Counted from the first letter of the stretch, positions 41,917-51,596 are shown. The stretch is DNA of 64,000 nucleotides from Pseudomonas mandelii (GCF_006438925.1 NZ_RCZA01000007.1:352862-416861), one strand, 5' to 3'. A program made the numbers and translations. Notes: generated by a model not told the origin, from the letters alone.

Positions 41917-43194
41917 TCCCTGACTCAACAACCAACCCCTGATCACCCGCCCCTGCTCCACCGTCAACCCCGCCAACACCTGATCCGCAGGCTCGCAGCC
42001 CAACCGCCGCACCAACGGCGCCAGCTCAACCCCTTGCACATGCCAGATCCCCAGCGGCTGATCCGCCGTGATCACCACCTCGGCCTCATCCACAAATCCA
42101 TCGCGCAGCACCGGCGCGCGCTCAATCCTCAACGAGGAAAAATCCGCCTCGGCATGCGCCACTTCAGCATCCGGCCACTGCCGCCTTGCAAGCCAGAATG
42201 GCTGCTGCAACCAACGCTGCTCATCGGCATAAAAATCCCGCCCGATCCGCGCAAAACGCAAAAACAACTGCTCCACCCGTTGCTGATGAAAGCGCTGAGC
42301 CAGCGCCGCTCGCTCGGGTTTACGCAACAACGTGTTAATCACCGTCGGCGCCTGTAACGCCGAGGACAATGACTGAAAAATCCCATTGCCCGACAGCGGA
42401 TCCACCGCCATCGCCGCATCGCCGACCCGAATCCAGTTATCGCCACACACCTGCGGGCACAAAATCGCCGTGCTGCTGCGGGCATGCAGCTGTAGATCGA
42501 CCTCAGGTTCTTCGCCGAAAAACGCCCGGGCCAATGCCGAGCCTTGGCGTCGCTGACGACAGTAGTCGAGCAACATCGCCTTGCCCGGCAATTCAGCACT
42601 GGCCACGTCCACCGTCCACTGCCAGTAACACTGACCGTCGGCTCGCCGAGCCATCCACGCCCAGCCGTCCTCAAGACTTTCCACGGCGCTGGCGGTGTTG
42701 CCCGGCGTGCCTTGCCAGCGATTGAGCAGGCTGACCGTCTCCGGCCCGCGCAGCCCTTTGCCGAGCGCAGGTGCCTGACGCCCACGCGCCTCAACCAGAA
42801 AATCCGCCAGCAGCGCCTCGCGCCCTTCGACCTCGACCCGATGCCCCGAAACCGATGACTGCACCGTCAGCACTCGGCCTTCGATCAGCTCAACGCCAGC
42901 CAGGCGCAGATCCTCGCGCAAACCTCGATCAAAGCTTGGGCGATCCAGTAAAAATTCGATGTTCTGCGCATGCTGCTGGCCGTTCCATGACACCTGTCTT
43001 TGGGACGGCAGCGCCGCATCCGCCTGCGCCTGATGAAGCCCGGCACCACGCAAGGCCTCCAGCACCCGAATGGAAACACCTTCCAGCGCCGCAAACCGCC
43101 GCCATTCGCTGACCAGCGTCACGGGATAACCGAGCCGACGCAAACCCAAGGCAACCGCCGCTCCCGCTGGCCCTGCGCCAAGAATCAAAATCAT
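41869..43194 (-). CDS. qhpG: FAD-dependent monooxygenase QhpG
   Basis: A 441-residue flavoprotein with the N-terminal dinucleotide motif LGAGPAGAAVALGLRRLG and the FAD-binding GDAAMAVDPLSGNGI in the second half. In QHNDH maturation QhpG hydroxylates the gamma-subunit tryptophan that becomes CTQ. It overlaps qhpE by 4 bases. The final ~13 residues (PLTLTLSPKGRGD) are encoded by a dispersed repeat, so the native C-terminus has been replaced or extended. Confidence 0.9.
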   Translation of the reverse strand: MILILGAGPAGAAVALGLRRLGYPVTLVSEWRRFAALEGVSIRVLEALRGAGLHQAQADAALPSQRQVSWNGQQHAQNIEFLLDRPSFDRGLREDLRLAGVELIEGRVLTVQSSVSGHRVEVEGREALLADFLVEARGRQAPALGKGLRGPETVSLLNRWQGTPGNTASAVESLEDGWAWMARRADGQCYWQWTVDVASAELPGKAMLLDYCRQRRQGSALARAFFGEEPEVDLQLHARSSTAILCPQVCGDNWIRVGDAAMAVDPLSGNGIFQSLSSALQAPTVINTLLRKPERAALAQRFHQQRVEQLFLRFARIGRDFYADEQRWLQQPFWLARRQWPDAEVAHAEADFSSLRIERAPVLRDGFVDEAEVVITADQPLGIWHVQGVELAPLVRRLGCEPADQVLAGLTVEQGRVIRGWLLSQGYRPLTLTLSPKGRGD

Positions 43195-43868
43195 GCTCCG
43201 AAGCGCCGTTCAGGGCCGCGATAGCGGGCATTCTCCCGAAGCCATTCGATGATGTGTTCGTTGCTCGCCTCAGGATGTGCAACCAGGAAACCCGCAATGT
43301 GCCCGCTCAACGCCGCACAGCCGAGACTGGCGCCGGACTGCCCCGGATAGGTGCCATGCACACACGCGGCGAAATCCGCTTGAGCGCTGTTGAGCCACGA
43401 CCATTCCTGTTCAGCGCAACGTGCATCGCCAGTGACTCGCAGCACCTGTGGATAATTCGCCGGAAACACGCCCTCGCCCTGCGCCGGGCTGGACGCACAC
43501 AGCAAAACACCGCGCGCTACCGCCGCGGCACAGGCTTCACGCAACAGGCTGCGATCCTGACGCAGACCGAGGCTCAAATTGATCAGCCGAACGTCCTGCG
43601 CCACCAGCCAGTCAATCGCCGTAGCGATCTGCAACGCGCTGGTGACCCCACGCTGGTCGAACAACTGAGCCACGCAAAATACCGCCGAAGGCGCCCGCCG
43701 ACCAATGGCCTCGATCACCGCGCTGCCGTGGCCCAGCGGATCGTCGCGCAAGTCGCCTTCGGCCAATCCATCTGCCAGCAACGAGAAGCGCCGCCCGGCG
43801 ATAACCTGCACCCGCTGTGCCGCCGAGTGACCGCTGTCCACCACACCAATTCGCAGCTCAGGCTTCAT
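43191..43868 (-). CDS. qhpE: Subtilisin-like leader protease QhpE
   Basis: A 225-residue compact subtilase without signal or pro-domain. Asp11 (VVDSGH), His47 (DPLGHGSAV) and Ser181 (SGASLGCAALSGH) form the triad. Where classical subtilisins have the oxyanion Asn (AGN), this protein reads ASSPAQ. QhpE removes the 28-residue leader from modified QhpC in the cytoplasm. ATG 43868 overlaps the end of qhpF by 11 bases. Confidence 0.9.
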   Translation of the reverse strand: MKPELRIGVVDSGHSAAQRVQVIAGRRFSLLADGLAEGDLRDDPLGHGSAVIEAIGRRAPSAVFCVAQLFDQRGVTSALQIATAIDWLVAQDVRLINLSLGLRQDRSLLREACAAAVARGVLLCASSPAQGEGVFPANYPQVLRVTGDARCAEQEWSWLNSAQADFAACVHGTYPGQSGASLGCAALSGHIAGFLVAHPEASNEHIIEWLRENARYRGPERRFGA

Positions 43869-45579
43869 GCAGCACCGTTTTTGAAGTGAGGACGCCGTCG
43901 AGCAATTCAAAGCGCAAATCGGCATCCGCCAAAGTTGAAGGACGGTGGCTGATGAGGATCCGCGTACGCCCGGCAAACAGTCGATCGATGGCTTCGATGA
44001 CTTCGCGCTCGGTGGCTTCATCCACCGCCGAAGTCGCTTCGTCCAGCACCAGAATCAATGGGTCCTGCAACAGCGCCCGGGCGATGGCGATGCGCTGTTT
44101 CTGCCCGCCGGACAATTGCTGACCACGTTCGCCCAACGGACTGTCGAGGCCTTCGGGCAAGGATTCGATCAGGCTGTCGAGTTGCGCCAGCCGTGCGACT
44201 TCGGCAATCGCTTCACGGCTGGCGTCCGGCACCGCGTAGGCGAGATTGTCGGCGAGGCTGCCGCGAAACAGCACGATGTCCTGACTGACCACGGCAATCC
44301 GCCGACGCAGCTGGAACAGGTCCAGTTCGCGCAGATCGACCTCTCCCAGCAACACCCGGCCGGATTGTGGGTCGTGGTGCCGTTGCAGCAGGTCGATCAG
44401 GGTCGATTTACCGACCCCGGAGCCGCCGCTCAGGGCGACTTTCAAACCGTAAGGAATTCGCGCCTCGATGCCGCGCAGGGTTGTCGGGCGACCGGGATGG
44501 CTGAAGTGCACGTCGTCGAAGCGCAGGTCGCCGGAGGTCGGCATCGGCTGCGGCGTAACCGGCGTCAGAACGGTGGGTTCTTCGCCGCGCAACTCCATCA
44601 CGCGCCCGAGGCTGACAGTCATCCGTTGAATCGCGACATAGAGGCCCAGCAGGCTCTGAACCGGTCCAACGGCCATCCCCAGATAGGTGGAAAACGCAAT
44701 CAGCGCGCCCAGTTGCCAAGTCCCCTGCACTACCCAATATCCGCCGATCAGGAATGCGCAGGCGCGGGACAGGGACGTCAGTGTGCCCGGTACCGCCTGG
44801 GTGAAAAACTCGGTGACTTGCAGGCGCAGCAACTGGCTCATATAGCCTTGGCCCAACGTCTCCAGACGCCGCGATTCACGCTGTTGCTGGCCGGCAGACT
44901 GGATGAATTTCATCACCGGCAAGGTCTCGACCATAAACGAGGACATGTCCGCCGAGCGCTCGCGCAATTGCCGCACATCGCGCTCGACCTTGCGCCGCAT
45001 CCAGCGCAGCCAAAGCACGTCGAGGGGAATCAGCACCAGCGCCAGCAACGAGAGTTTCCACGACAGGGTCAGCAGCATCGCCACGGCGCAGACCAGACCG
45101 ATCACGCTCGATACCGCCGAGAACAACGAGTCCACGGCAAAGCGCTGGATCTCCGCGACGTCGCCATCGAGGCGCGACATCAGGTCACCGATTCGGCGCT
45201 GTCCGTAGAAACTCGGCGAGAGGGTTTGCAGATGTCGATAAAGGTCATCGCGCAGGGCAAACAGAATCCGCCCGGATAGCCGCGTGTGCAGGTAACGGTT
45301 GATCCCCGACAACCCCGTTCCGAGCAGGCCGGCCACGATCATCAACCCGGCAATCAGCACCAGCATGGGGAAGTTGCGTGCGAGCAAACCATCGTCGATC
45401 AGCAGTTTGGTCAGCCAAGGTTGGACCAACACCAGCAACGAGGCGCAGACCGATAACCCGAGCAGCCCGGCAATCGCCAGACGATGGGGCCGCACGAAGC
45501 TGTAGAGCCAGCGCAATGCGGCTTGCAGGGCTTCGGGGTTTTGGCTGTCGATCAGCCGAACGATCAAGCGCTGCATCAC
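43858..45579 (-). CDS. qhpF: ABC exporter QhpF (membrane plus ATPase)
   Basis: A 573-residue half-transporter. Six membrane helices in the first ~310 residues precede an ATPase with Walker A (GGSGVGKSTL), signature LSGGQKQR, Walker B (LILVLDEAT) and a switch His (LISHRPS). There is no N-terminal peptidase domain, as expected where QhpE does the cleavage. It should export the processed QhpC to the periplasm. It overlaps the regulator gene by 4 bases and qhpE by 11. Confidence 0.9.
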   Translation of the reverse strand: MMQRLIVRLIDSQNPEALQAALRWLYSFVRPHRLAIAGLLGLSVCASLLVLVQPWLTKLLIDDGLLARNFPMLVLIAGLMIVAGLLGTGLSGINRYLHTRLSGRILFALRDDLYRHLQTLSPSFYGQRRIGDLMSRLDGDVAEIQRFAVDSLFSAVSSVIGLVCAVAMLLTLSWKLSLLALVLIPLDVLWLRWMRRKVERDVRQLRERSADMSSFMVETLPVMKFIQSAGQQQRESRRLETLGQGYMSQLLRLQVTEFFTQAVPGTLTSLSRACAFLIGGYWVVQGTWQLGALIAFSTYLGMAVGPVQSLLGLYVAIQRMTVSLGRVMELRGEEPTVLTPVTPQPMPTSGDLRFDDVHFSHPGRPTTLRGIEARIPYGLKVALSGGSGVGKSTLIDLLQRHHDPQSGRVLLGEVDLRELDLFQLRRRIAVVSQDIVLFRGSLADNLAYAVPDASREAIAEVARLAQLDSLIESLPEGLDSPLGERGQQLSGGQKQRIAIARALLQDPLILVLDEATSAVDEATEREVIEAIDRLFAGRTRILISHRPSTLADADLRFELLDGVLTSKTVLHEA

Positions 45580-47480
45580 GAGCGCAACTGTTTGAGCTTG
45601 CGATACAAGGTCGCGCGGCTGATGCCCAAGGCGTCGGCGGCGGCCGAGACGTTGCCCTGGTGAGTGTCCAGGGACTGGCGAATCAGCTCCAGTTCATTTT
45701 CGCGGATGCTGCCTGACTGAGGGCGCTCGGTCGCGCTCAACTCGTCGAGCATGCTGTCGGGCAAGTGGTCGAGGGTGAGTACGGTGTCCCCCGGCTCGCG
45801 CATGGCCAGCGCCGTGCGTAAAACCATTTCCAGTTGGCGAATGTTGCCCGGCCAGTGATAGCCGCTGAGCAAGCGGTTCAAATCGTCATGCAGGACCATC
45901 GCCGGCGCATCCAGTTTGGCCAGCAGGCGAGCGACCAGACCGCTGAAATCCTCACGTTCGCGCAAGGCCGGGAGCATCACGCTGATGCCGTTGACCCGAT
46001 AAAACAGATCCTCCCGGAAGTGTTTTTCTTCGACCAGTCGCTTGAGGTCGCGATGCGTAGCGCAGATCAGTGCGACGTCGATGTCTTGCTCTTCGCCGGC
46101 GCCTAACGGTGCCACTTTACGGTCCTGCAACACCCGCAACAGACGGGCCTGCAAGGCCAATGGCATGTCGCCGATTTCATCGAGAAACAAGGTGCCGCCA
46201 TGGGCCTGTTGCAGCCGACCGATCATGCCGCCGCGACGGGAGCCGGTGAACGCACCTTCGCGGTAGCCGAACAATTCCGACTCGATCAGGCCTTCGGGGA
46301 TCGCCGCGCAGTTCACGGCGACGAAGGGTTTGTCGCAGCGGGTGCCGGCCATGTGCAGGGCGCGGGCGATGACTTCCTTACCGGTGCCGGTTTCGCCCAG
46401 CAGCAACACCGGCAGCTCATTGGCCAGGCCTTGACGGGCCATGCGCAAGGCTCGGGCATAACGGACATTGCTACCGGCCAGGGATTCGAGATCCGGTTGT
46501 GCTTTGGCGGTTTTCGCGGTGCTGCGCGGCGGCGTGCTGACGTTGATCGAACGCTGCGGCGCACGCAGGGTTTTGTAGAAGAACTCGCCTTTGGCCGTTT
46601 GCAGACTGCCAACACCGCCCTGATGCAGACGCGACAGAAGTTGCAGGCCATCGACGCCCAGAAACTCTTCACAGCGTCGACCGACCAGCGCCGAGCGCTC
46701 GGCGTGGAGTAACTGACAGGCCTGGGCGCTGACGGCGAGAATCTGCCCGCCGAGGCTCACCGCCAAGAGGCCTTGCCAAGGGGATTCGAGGTATTGCCGA
46801 CGGCTGTGGAAGGCCAGGACGATCTCGTCCGGATAACTGGCGTTGAACACTCGGCTTTCGATCTGGCTGACGGCCATGGCCAGCAACGCAGTGCTGTCGT
46901 GGACACGACCGAGCGGGCCTTCGCGGGTCAGGTCGAGTACGCCGAGGATGTCGCCTTGAGGGCAATGGATCGGCACCGAGGTGCAGGAGAAATCAGTCAG
47001 GCGATCGAGGTAATGTTCGCCGCAATCGATCATCGTTGGCCGGGCTTCCACCAGTGCGGTGCCCAGCGCGTTGGTGCCGCGAGCGGCTTCGCTCCAGCAG
47101 GCGCCGAGGGTGATGTCCTGCAGGCCGCTGCCCTTGAGGCGATCGGCGCGGCCTTCGACGGCGAGAATGGTGGCGTCGGAATTGGCGAGGATGATCAGCC
47201 CTTCCTTGCCCTGACGTTCGGCCAGGTAATCGATGGCCGGCAATGCCGCGTCAATCAGCAGCCGATTGCTCGCCAACAGCACGTCGAGGCTCGCGCTCGA
47301 TTCCAGCGCCAACTCGTGCTTGGCATTGAAATGCACGCCATGGCTCAGGCTACGCCGCCACGACGCATCGATTTCCGCCCGCAACACGCCATCGGGGACT
47401 TCGCCCTCGAGATGGAGCTTTTCCCGGGCCAGCCGGGCTTCGCGGTGCAGTTTGGGAGGTGTTGTTTTTATTAGCGTCAT
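45576..47480 (-). CDS. Sigma-54-dependent activator, AcoR-like
   Basis: A 634-residue activator. A GAF-type sensor region (about 60-215) and a linker lead to the AAA+ domain with Walker A (LGETGTGKE), the sigma-54 contact loop GAFTGS and Walker B (LFLDEIGDM). A Fis-type helix-turn-helix ends the protein (NVSAAADALGISRATLYRKL). It is first in the operon with qhpF-E-G and should activate the sigma-54 promoter at 40143 and perhaps that of qhpA. It corresponds by position to PeaR of phenylethylamine catabolism. GGAGCG precedes ATG 47480. Confidence 0.9.
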   Translation of the reverse strand: MTLIKTTPPKLHREARLAREKLHLEGEVPDGVLRAEIDASWRRSLSHGVHFNAKHELALESSASLDVLLASNRLLIDAALPAIDYLAERQGKEGLIILANSDATILAVEGRADRLKGSGLQDITLGACWSEAARGTNALGTALVEARPTMIDCGEHYLDRLTDFSCTSVPIHCPQGDILGVLDLTREGPLGRVHDSTALLAMAVSQIESRVFNASYPDEIVLAFHSRRQYLESPWQGLLAVSLGGQILAVSAQACQLLHAERSALVGRRCEEFLGVDGLQLLSRLHQGGVGSLQTAKGEFFYKTLRAPQRSINVSTPPRSTAKTAKAQPDLESLAGSNVRYARALRMARQGLANELPVLLLGETGTGKEVIARALHMAGTRCDKPFVAVNCAAIPEGLIESELFGYREGAFTGSRRGGMIGRLQQAHGGTLFLDEIGDMPLALQARLLRVLQDRKVAPLGAGEEQDIDVALICATHRDLKRLVEEKHFREDLFYRVNGISVMLPALREREDFSGLVARLLAKLDAPAMVLHDDLNRLLSGYHWPGNIRQLEMVLRTALAMREPGDTVLTLDHLPDSMLDELSATERPQSGSIRENELELIRQSLDTHQGNVSAAADALGISRATLYRKLKQLRS

Positions 47481-47612
47481 CAAGCGCTCCGGATCGGTCC
47501 GCTTTGCGCTTTTTTAAGATCAGCGCCCTGCCGCAATCTTTACGTTAACGTCAGGGCGATGGCAAGTGCCTTACGGCGCTTGTGTTCCGTCAGGTGGACC
47601 GCGTTATCGTTC

Positions 47613-47703
47613 ATCGCGAGCAGGCTCGCTCCCACAAGTTCTGCGTCGTCCACAAATCTGCGGTTCAACTCAGTCAACTGTGGGAGCGAGCCTGCTCGCG
47701 ATA
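47613..47703. repeat. Inverted REP pair
   Basis: ATCGCGAGCAGGCTCGCTCC... at 47613 and its inverse ending GCTCGCGAT at 47702. It lies between the regulator and the HDAC-like gene; nothing else is evident in 47481-47727. Confidence 0.88.
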
Positions 47704-47727
47704 GTAATCTACCAGACACCAAAGATC

Positions 47728-48753
47728 TCAGAGCTGCCACACCTCGGCGTTCACAAAAAACGCCCGCGCATTATCCTCAAGACTCTCCAGGTGATACCCG
47801 CCCTCCTGCACAATCAGACACGGCAACCCAAGGCTGCGAATCCGCTCCCCAAGCCGCGCAAACCCTTCACGGGTCACCGCCACTTTGCTCTGCGGATCAA
47901 GCTCGAAAATATCGAACCCCAAAGACAACACCAGCACCTCGGCGCCGAAGTCTTTCACCGCCGCCAATGCCACGTCCAATTGCCCCAGGAAATCCGCCTC
48001 ACTGGCGCCATGCGCCATCGGCAAATTGAGGTTCAAGCCCTCGCCCTTCCCGACACCACGCTCGTCAGCGAACCCGGCAACCCCCGGATAGAAGTTGGTC
48101 GGATCGCCATGCACCGAGACGTAGAGCACGTCATCGCGCTCGTAGAAAATCTCCTGAATCCCCTGACCGTGGTGCATGTCGGTGTCGAGCACCGCGACTC
48201 GCTCAAAACCGGCACGCAGAACCTGCGCCGCCACCGCTGCATTGTTCACATAACAGAAACCACCCGCCGCTTCGGCCCGGGCATGGTGTCCCGGTGGACG
48301 GCACAAGGCGTAAGCGGCCGGCTCGCCATCGAGCAACGCCTGAGCGCCGGCAATGGCGCTTTGCGCCGACCAATAGGCCGAACGCCAGGTCTGCTCACCC
48401 ACCGGGCAACTGCCATCCGCCAGATAGCGGGCAGCCTGGGCGAGAATCCCGCGCAGGGCATTGGGCTCGCGCACGAAGATGTTCGACATCACCTCGTCGC
48501 CCCAATCCTCAGGGATCTCTTTCCAGCGCTGATGCGCTTCCTGCAAAAACGTCAGGTACGGCGCGCCGTGGACCGCCAGCAGCGGATCGAGCCCGGCATC
48601 GACCGGCTGCTCGACGTTAAAGCCCAGCGAGTGCGACGCCTGGACCAACCGCTGAGCGCGCTCCGGCACTTCTTGTGGTGTGCGCATCTGCCCACGGGAG
48701 TAGTAGCTGCGTGGATGGTGAAGCAATTGTTCAGGGTGGAAAAAACTGCGCAT
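47728..48753 (-). CDS. HDAC-like amidohydrolase (acetylpolyamine amidohydrolase type)
   Basis: A 341-residue arginase-deacetylase fold protein. The zinc-site motifs are RPPGHHARAEAAGGFCYVNN (two adjacent His), VLDTDMHHGQG (Asp and His ligands) and SLGFDIFELDP (Asp ligand). This matches the bacterial histone-deacetylase-like amidohydrolases that cleave acetylated polyamines or similar amides. It is the last gene of an MFS-hydrolase-amidohydrolase series on the minus strand, so a small imported amide or ureide may be the substrate. Confidence 0.88.
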   Translation of the reverse strand: MRSFFHPEQLLHHPRSYYSRGQMRTPQEVPERAQRLVQASHSLGFNVEQPVDAGLDPLLAVHGAPYLTFLQEAHQRWKEIPEDWGDEVMSNIFVREPNALRGILAQAARYLADGSCPVGEQTWRSAYWSAQSAIAGAQALLDGEPAAYALCRPPGHHARAEAAGGFCYVNNAAVAAQVLRAGFERVAVLDTDMHHGQGIQEIFYERDDVLYVSVHGDPTNFYPGVAGFADERGVGKGEGLNLNLPMAHGASEADFLGQLDVALAAVKDFGAEVLVLSLGFDIFELDPQSKVAVTREGFARLGERIRSLGLPCLIVQEGGYHLESLEDNARAFFVNAEVWQL

Positions 48754-48770
48754 GGATTAATACCTGTCAG

Positions 48771-48860
48771 TGTGGGAGCGAGCTTGCTCGCGAATGCGGT
48801 GTGTCATTCAACAATGATGTCGACTGACACTCCCTCTTCGCGAGCAAGCCCGCTCCCACA
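48771..48860. repeat. Inverted REP pair
   Basis: TGTGGGAGCGAGCTTGCTCG at 48771 and the inverse ending CCGCTCCCACA at 48860. It sits between two genes likely to share a transcript. Confidence 0.88.
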
Positions 48861-48871
48861 TGGATTGCGTT

Positions 48872-50101
48872 TTATTCGACTTTGCCAGCACGGCTCAGCA
48901 CGGCGTTGAGCAACACATCGGTGCCCTGACGCACGTCTTCGGGCAGTACGTCTTCAGCTTCGTTATGGCTCAAGCCGCCGACGCATGGAATGAACACCAT
49001 GGCCGTCGGGCAGTACCGCGCCAGATGAATCGCATCATGCCCGGCACCGCTGACAATCGATTGCTGAGCGTAGCCCAGCGCATCCACCGCCTGCTGCACG
49101 GCCGCCACGCAATCGGCATCGAACGGGGTTGCCGGGCTGATCCAGTGAGGTGTAATCGTCAGGTTCAAGCCTCGGCTATCGGCAATCGCCTGAAGCCGCT
49201 CGCGGACTTGCTGCTCCATGGCCTCAATCGCTTCGTCGCGGTGATGACGCAGGTCGACGGTGAAATTCACCAGCCCCGGAATGGTGTTGCGCGACGATTT
49301 GTTGATGCTCAACTCGCCGACGGTGGTCAGGCCTTCGGGGGCGAAATCGGTGGCCAAACCTTCGATGGCCTGGATCATCCGCGCCACGCCATACAAAGCG
49401 TCTTTGCGCAACGGCATCGGCGTTGTACCGGCGTGGGCGGCCATGCCTTCGACCCGCACGTCGAGCCAGCGAATCGCCTGGCCGCCGCTGACCACGCCGA
49501 TGCTTTTGGCGTTGTCTTCGAGGATCGGACCTTGCTCGATGTGCGCTTCAAAGTACGCATCCACCGCGCCGCCAAACGGGCGCTCGCCGGCGTAACCGGT
49601 GCGCTGCAACGCCTCGGCAACGCTGATGCCGTCGATGTCACGCACCGCCAGCGCTGCGTCCAGTGGCATGATCCCGGTGAACACCGCCGAGCCGAACATC
49701 GCCGGGGTGAAGCGTGCGCCTTCTTCGTTGGTCCAGACCGCCACTTCCAGTGGTTTGCGGGTCAGGATGTCGAGGTCGTTGAGACAACGGACCACTTCCA
49801 GGCCGGCGAGTACGCCGTAGACGCCATCGAAACGCCCGCCTTCAGGCTGGGTGTCGAGGTGGCTGCCCATCATCACGGGCGCGGCATCGGGGTCGGTGCC
49901 GGCGCGGCGGGCGAACAGGTTGCCGATGGCGTCCACGCTCAGGGTCATGCCGGCTTCGCGACACCAGTGGGAAAACAGTTCACGGCCGGCCTTGTCTTCA
50001 TCGCTCAGGGCCAGGCGGCAGCTGCCACCACGGGCGGTGGCGCCGATTTCGGCCATGGCCATCAGACTCGCCCAGAGGCGTTCGCCATTAATCTTCAACA
50101 T
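48872..50101 (-). CDS. Zn-dependent amidohydrolase, N-carbamoyl-amino-acid hydrolase/allantoate amidohydrolase family
   Basis: A 409-residue M20-type metallohydrolase. Metal ligands and active-site motifs are GSHLDTQPEGGRFDGVYGVL, TNEEGARF and EAHIEQGPILE, with the dimerisation insert in mid-protein and GAGHDAIHLA plus SHNEAEDV near the C-terminus. These define the carbamoylase/allantoate/ureidopropionase group; the exact substrate cannot be told. It follows the MFS carrier gene by 23 bases and belongs to its operon. Confidence 0.9.
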   Translation of the reverse strand: MLKINGERLWASLMAMAEIGATARGGSCRLALSDEDKAGRELFSHWCREAGMTLSVDAIGNLFARRAGTDPDAAPVMMGSHLDTQPEGGRFDGVYGVLAGLEVVRCLNDLDILTRKPLEVAVWTNEEGARFTPAMFGSAVFTGIMPLDAALAVRDIDGISVAEALQRTGYAGERPFGGAVDAYFEAHIEQGPILEDNAKSIGVVSGGQAIRWLDVRVEGMAAHAGTTPMPLRKDALYGVARMIQAIEGLATDFAPEGLTTVGELSINKSSRNTIPGLVNFTVDLRHHRDEAIEAMEQQVRERLQAIADSRGLNLTITPHWISPATPFDADCVAAVQQAVDALGYAQQSIVSGAGHDAIHLARYCPTAMVFIPCVGGLSHNEAEDVLPEDVRQGTDVLLNAVLSRAGKVE

Positions 50102-50124
50102 GAGTTACTCCTGAAAAACTTTGA

Positions 50125-51435
50125 TTAAGCGTTGGCCATTTCGAGGCGTTCAGCGCTGGCATGGCGACGGGCAAGGGACAGGACACAGATCAGCGAAGTC
50201 GCGGCAATCAGGCTGTAGAACACCGCCAGCGGCCACCATTGGCCGGCGAACTTATGCGCCAGCAAGGTGCCGATCAGCGGCGTCAGGCCACCGGCCACGG
50301 CGCCGCAAATCTGATAGGCCAACGAGATCGCGGTGTAGCGCACGCGGGTCTCGAACATGCCGCTGACGTAACCGGCGATCACCGCGTAGAACGACGCCAT
50401 GCACACCACCGCCAGGGCGATGCCGAGGATGATCAGCGGCGCCTGGGCCGAGCTGACCAGCACGAACATCGGGTACGGCGAGGCCATGGCCAGCAACGAC
50501 ATCAGGCACAGGAATCGCGTCGCGCCGATTTTCTCGGCGACCCACGCGGCCAACGGTTGAATGCAGAACTGAATGATCGCCACCACAAACAGGCACTCAA
50601 GAATCAGCGAGCGCGGCAATTCGAGTTGCTGGGTGGTGTAGGCGATCATGAAGGTGTTGGTGAAATACACCCCGGCGATCCCGAGAGTATTGGCGCCGAT
50701 GCACAGCAGCAGCGGGCGCCATGCGGTGCGCAGCACTTCCATGACCGGTGCCTGCTCCTTGCGTGTACTTTTGCGCGCCAGTTCGCGGCTGGCGAGGAAC
50801 TCCGGCGACTCATTCACGCCCAGGCGAATCGCCAGGCCCACCAGCAGCAACAGCGAACTGGCGAGGAACGGCAGACGCCAGCCCCAGCTCATCAGGTCTT
50901 CTTCCGGCAGACGGGTGACTACGCTGAAGGCCAGCAACGACAGGATCAAACCCGCCGGGCTGCCCAGTTGCGCAAAGGAGGCGAAGAAGTTGCGTCGACC
51001 TTTCGGCGCATGCTCGCCGGCCATCAACACCGCCCCGCCCCACTCGCCACCGACGGCGATGCCCTGGACGATGCGCAACAGAATCAGCAGCACCGGCGCG
51101 GCTGCGCCGATTTGTGCGTAGGTCGGCAGCAAGCCGATGCAGACCGTGACCACGCCCATCATCAGCAACGTGATGATCAGCGACTTCTTGCGGCCGATGC
51201 GGTCGCCAATATGGCCGAAGATAATCCCGCCCAACGGCCGCGCAAAGAAGCCCACGGCGAAGGTGCCGAAGGCGGCCATGGTGCTGAACAGTTTGTCGTC
51301 GGAGGGGAAGAACAGCGCGCCGAACACCAGCGCGGCGGCGGTGGCGTAGATGTAAAAGTCGTACCACTCGATCATGGTGCCGATGAATGCGGCAGCCGCA
51401 GCACGGCGAGGCTGGGGCGAAGCGTTAGGCTTCAT
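50125..51435 (-). CDS. MHS-family MFS transporter
   Basis: A 436-residue metabolite:H+ symporter. The N-terminus (AAAAAFIGTMIEWYDFYIYATAAALVF), the loop GHIGDRIGRKKSL and GGEWGGAVLMAGEHAP are typical of this branch. AAAGGAG precedes ATG 51435. It heads an operon with the amidohydrolase and is divergent from a LysR regulator. A near relative of the carrier at 58119-59420. Confidence 0.92.
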   Translation of the reverse strand: MKPNASPQPRRAAAAAFIGTMIEWYDFYIYATAAALVFGALFFPSDDKLFSTMAAFGTFAVGFFARPLGGIIFGHIGDRIGRKKSLIITLLMMGVVTVCIGLLPTYAQIGAAAPVLLILLRIVQGIAVGGEWGGAVLMAGEHAPKGRRNFFASFAQLGSPAGLILSLLAFSVVTRLPEEDLMSWGWRLPFLASSLLLLVGLAIRLGVNESPEFLASRELARKSTRKEQAPVMEVLRTAWRPLLLCIGANTLGIAGVYFTNTFMIAYTTQQLELPRSLILECLFVVAIIQFCIQPLAAWVAEKIGATRFLCLMSLLAMASPYPMFVLVSSAQAPLIILGIALAVVCMASFYAVIAGYVSGMFETRVRYTAISLAYQICGAVAGGLTPLIGTLLAHKFAGQWWPLAVFYSLIAATSLICVLSLARRHASAERLEMANA

Positions 51436-51535
51436 GGTCAGGCTCCTTTGGTTATTTTTTTGGCAGGAGTGAAACTGCAAAATCAAGGCGCTCTGACGGC
51501 GCCTGTCTGGGGATGATTTATCGTCTCGGGGCTAT

Positions 51536-51550
51536 GATTAGTCAATTTTC
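51536..51550. promoter_or_regulatory. Motif GATTAGTCAATTTTC shared with the second LysR/MFS gap
   Basis: The same 15 bases recur at 59518-59532 in the equivalent position between the paralogous MFS and LysR genes. It is a likely binding site for the related LysR proteins. Confidence 0.55.
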
Positions 51551-51596
51551 TATTTATTATGCGGACTATTACGCCAGCTTATAATCGAGAGCCGCC

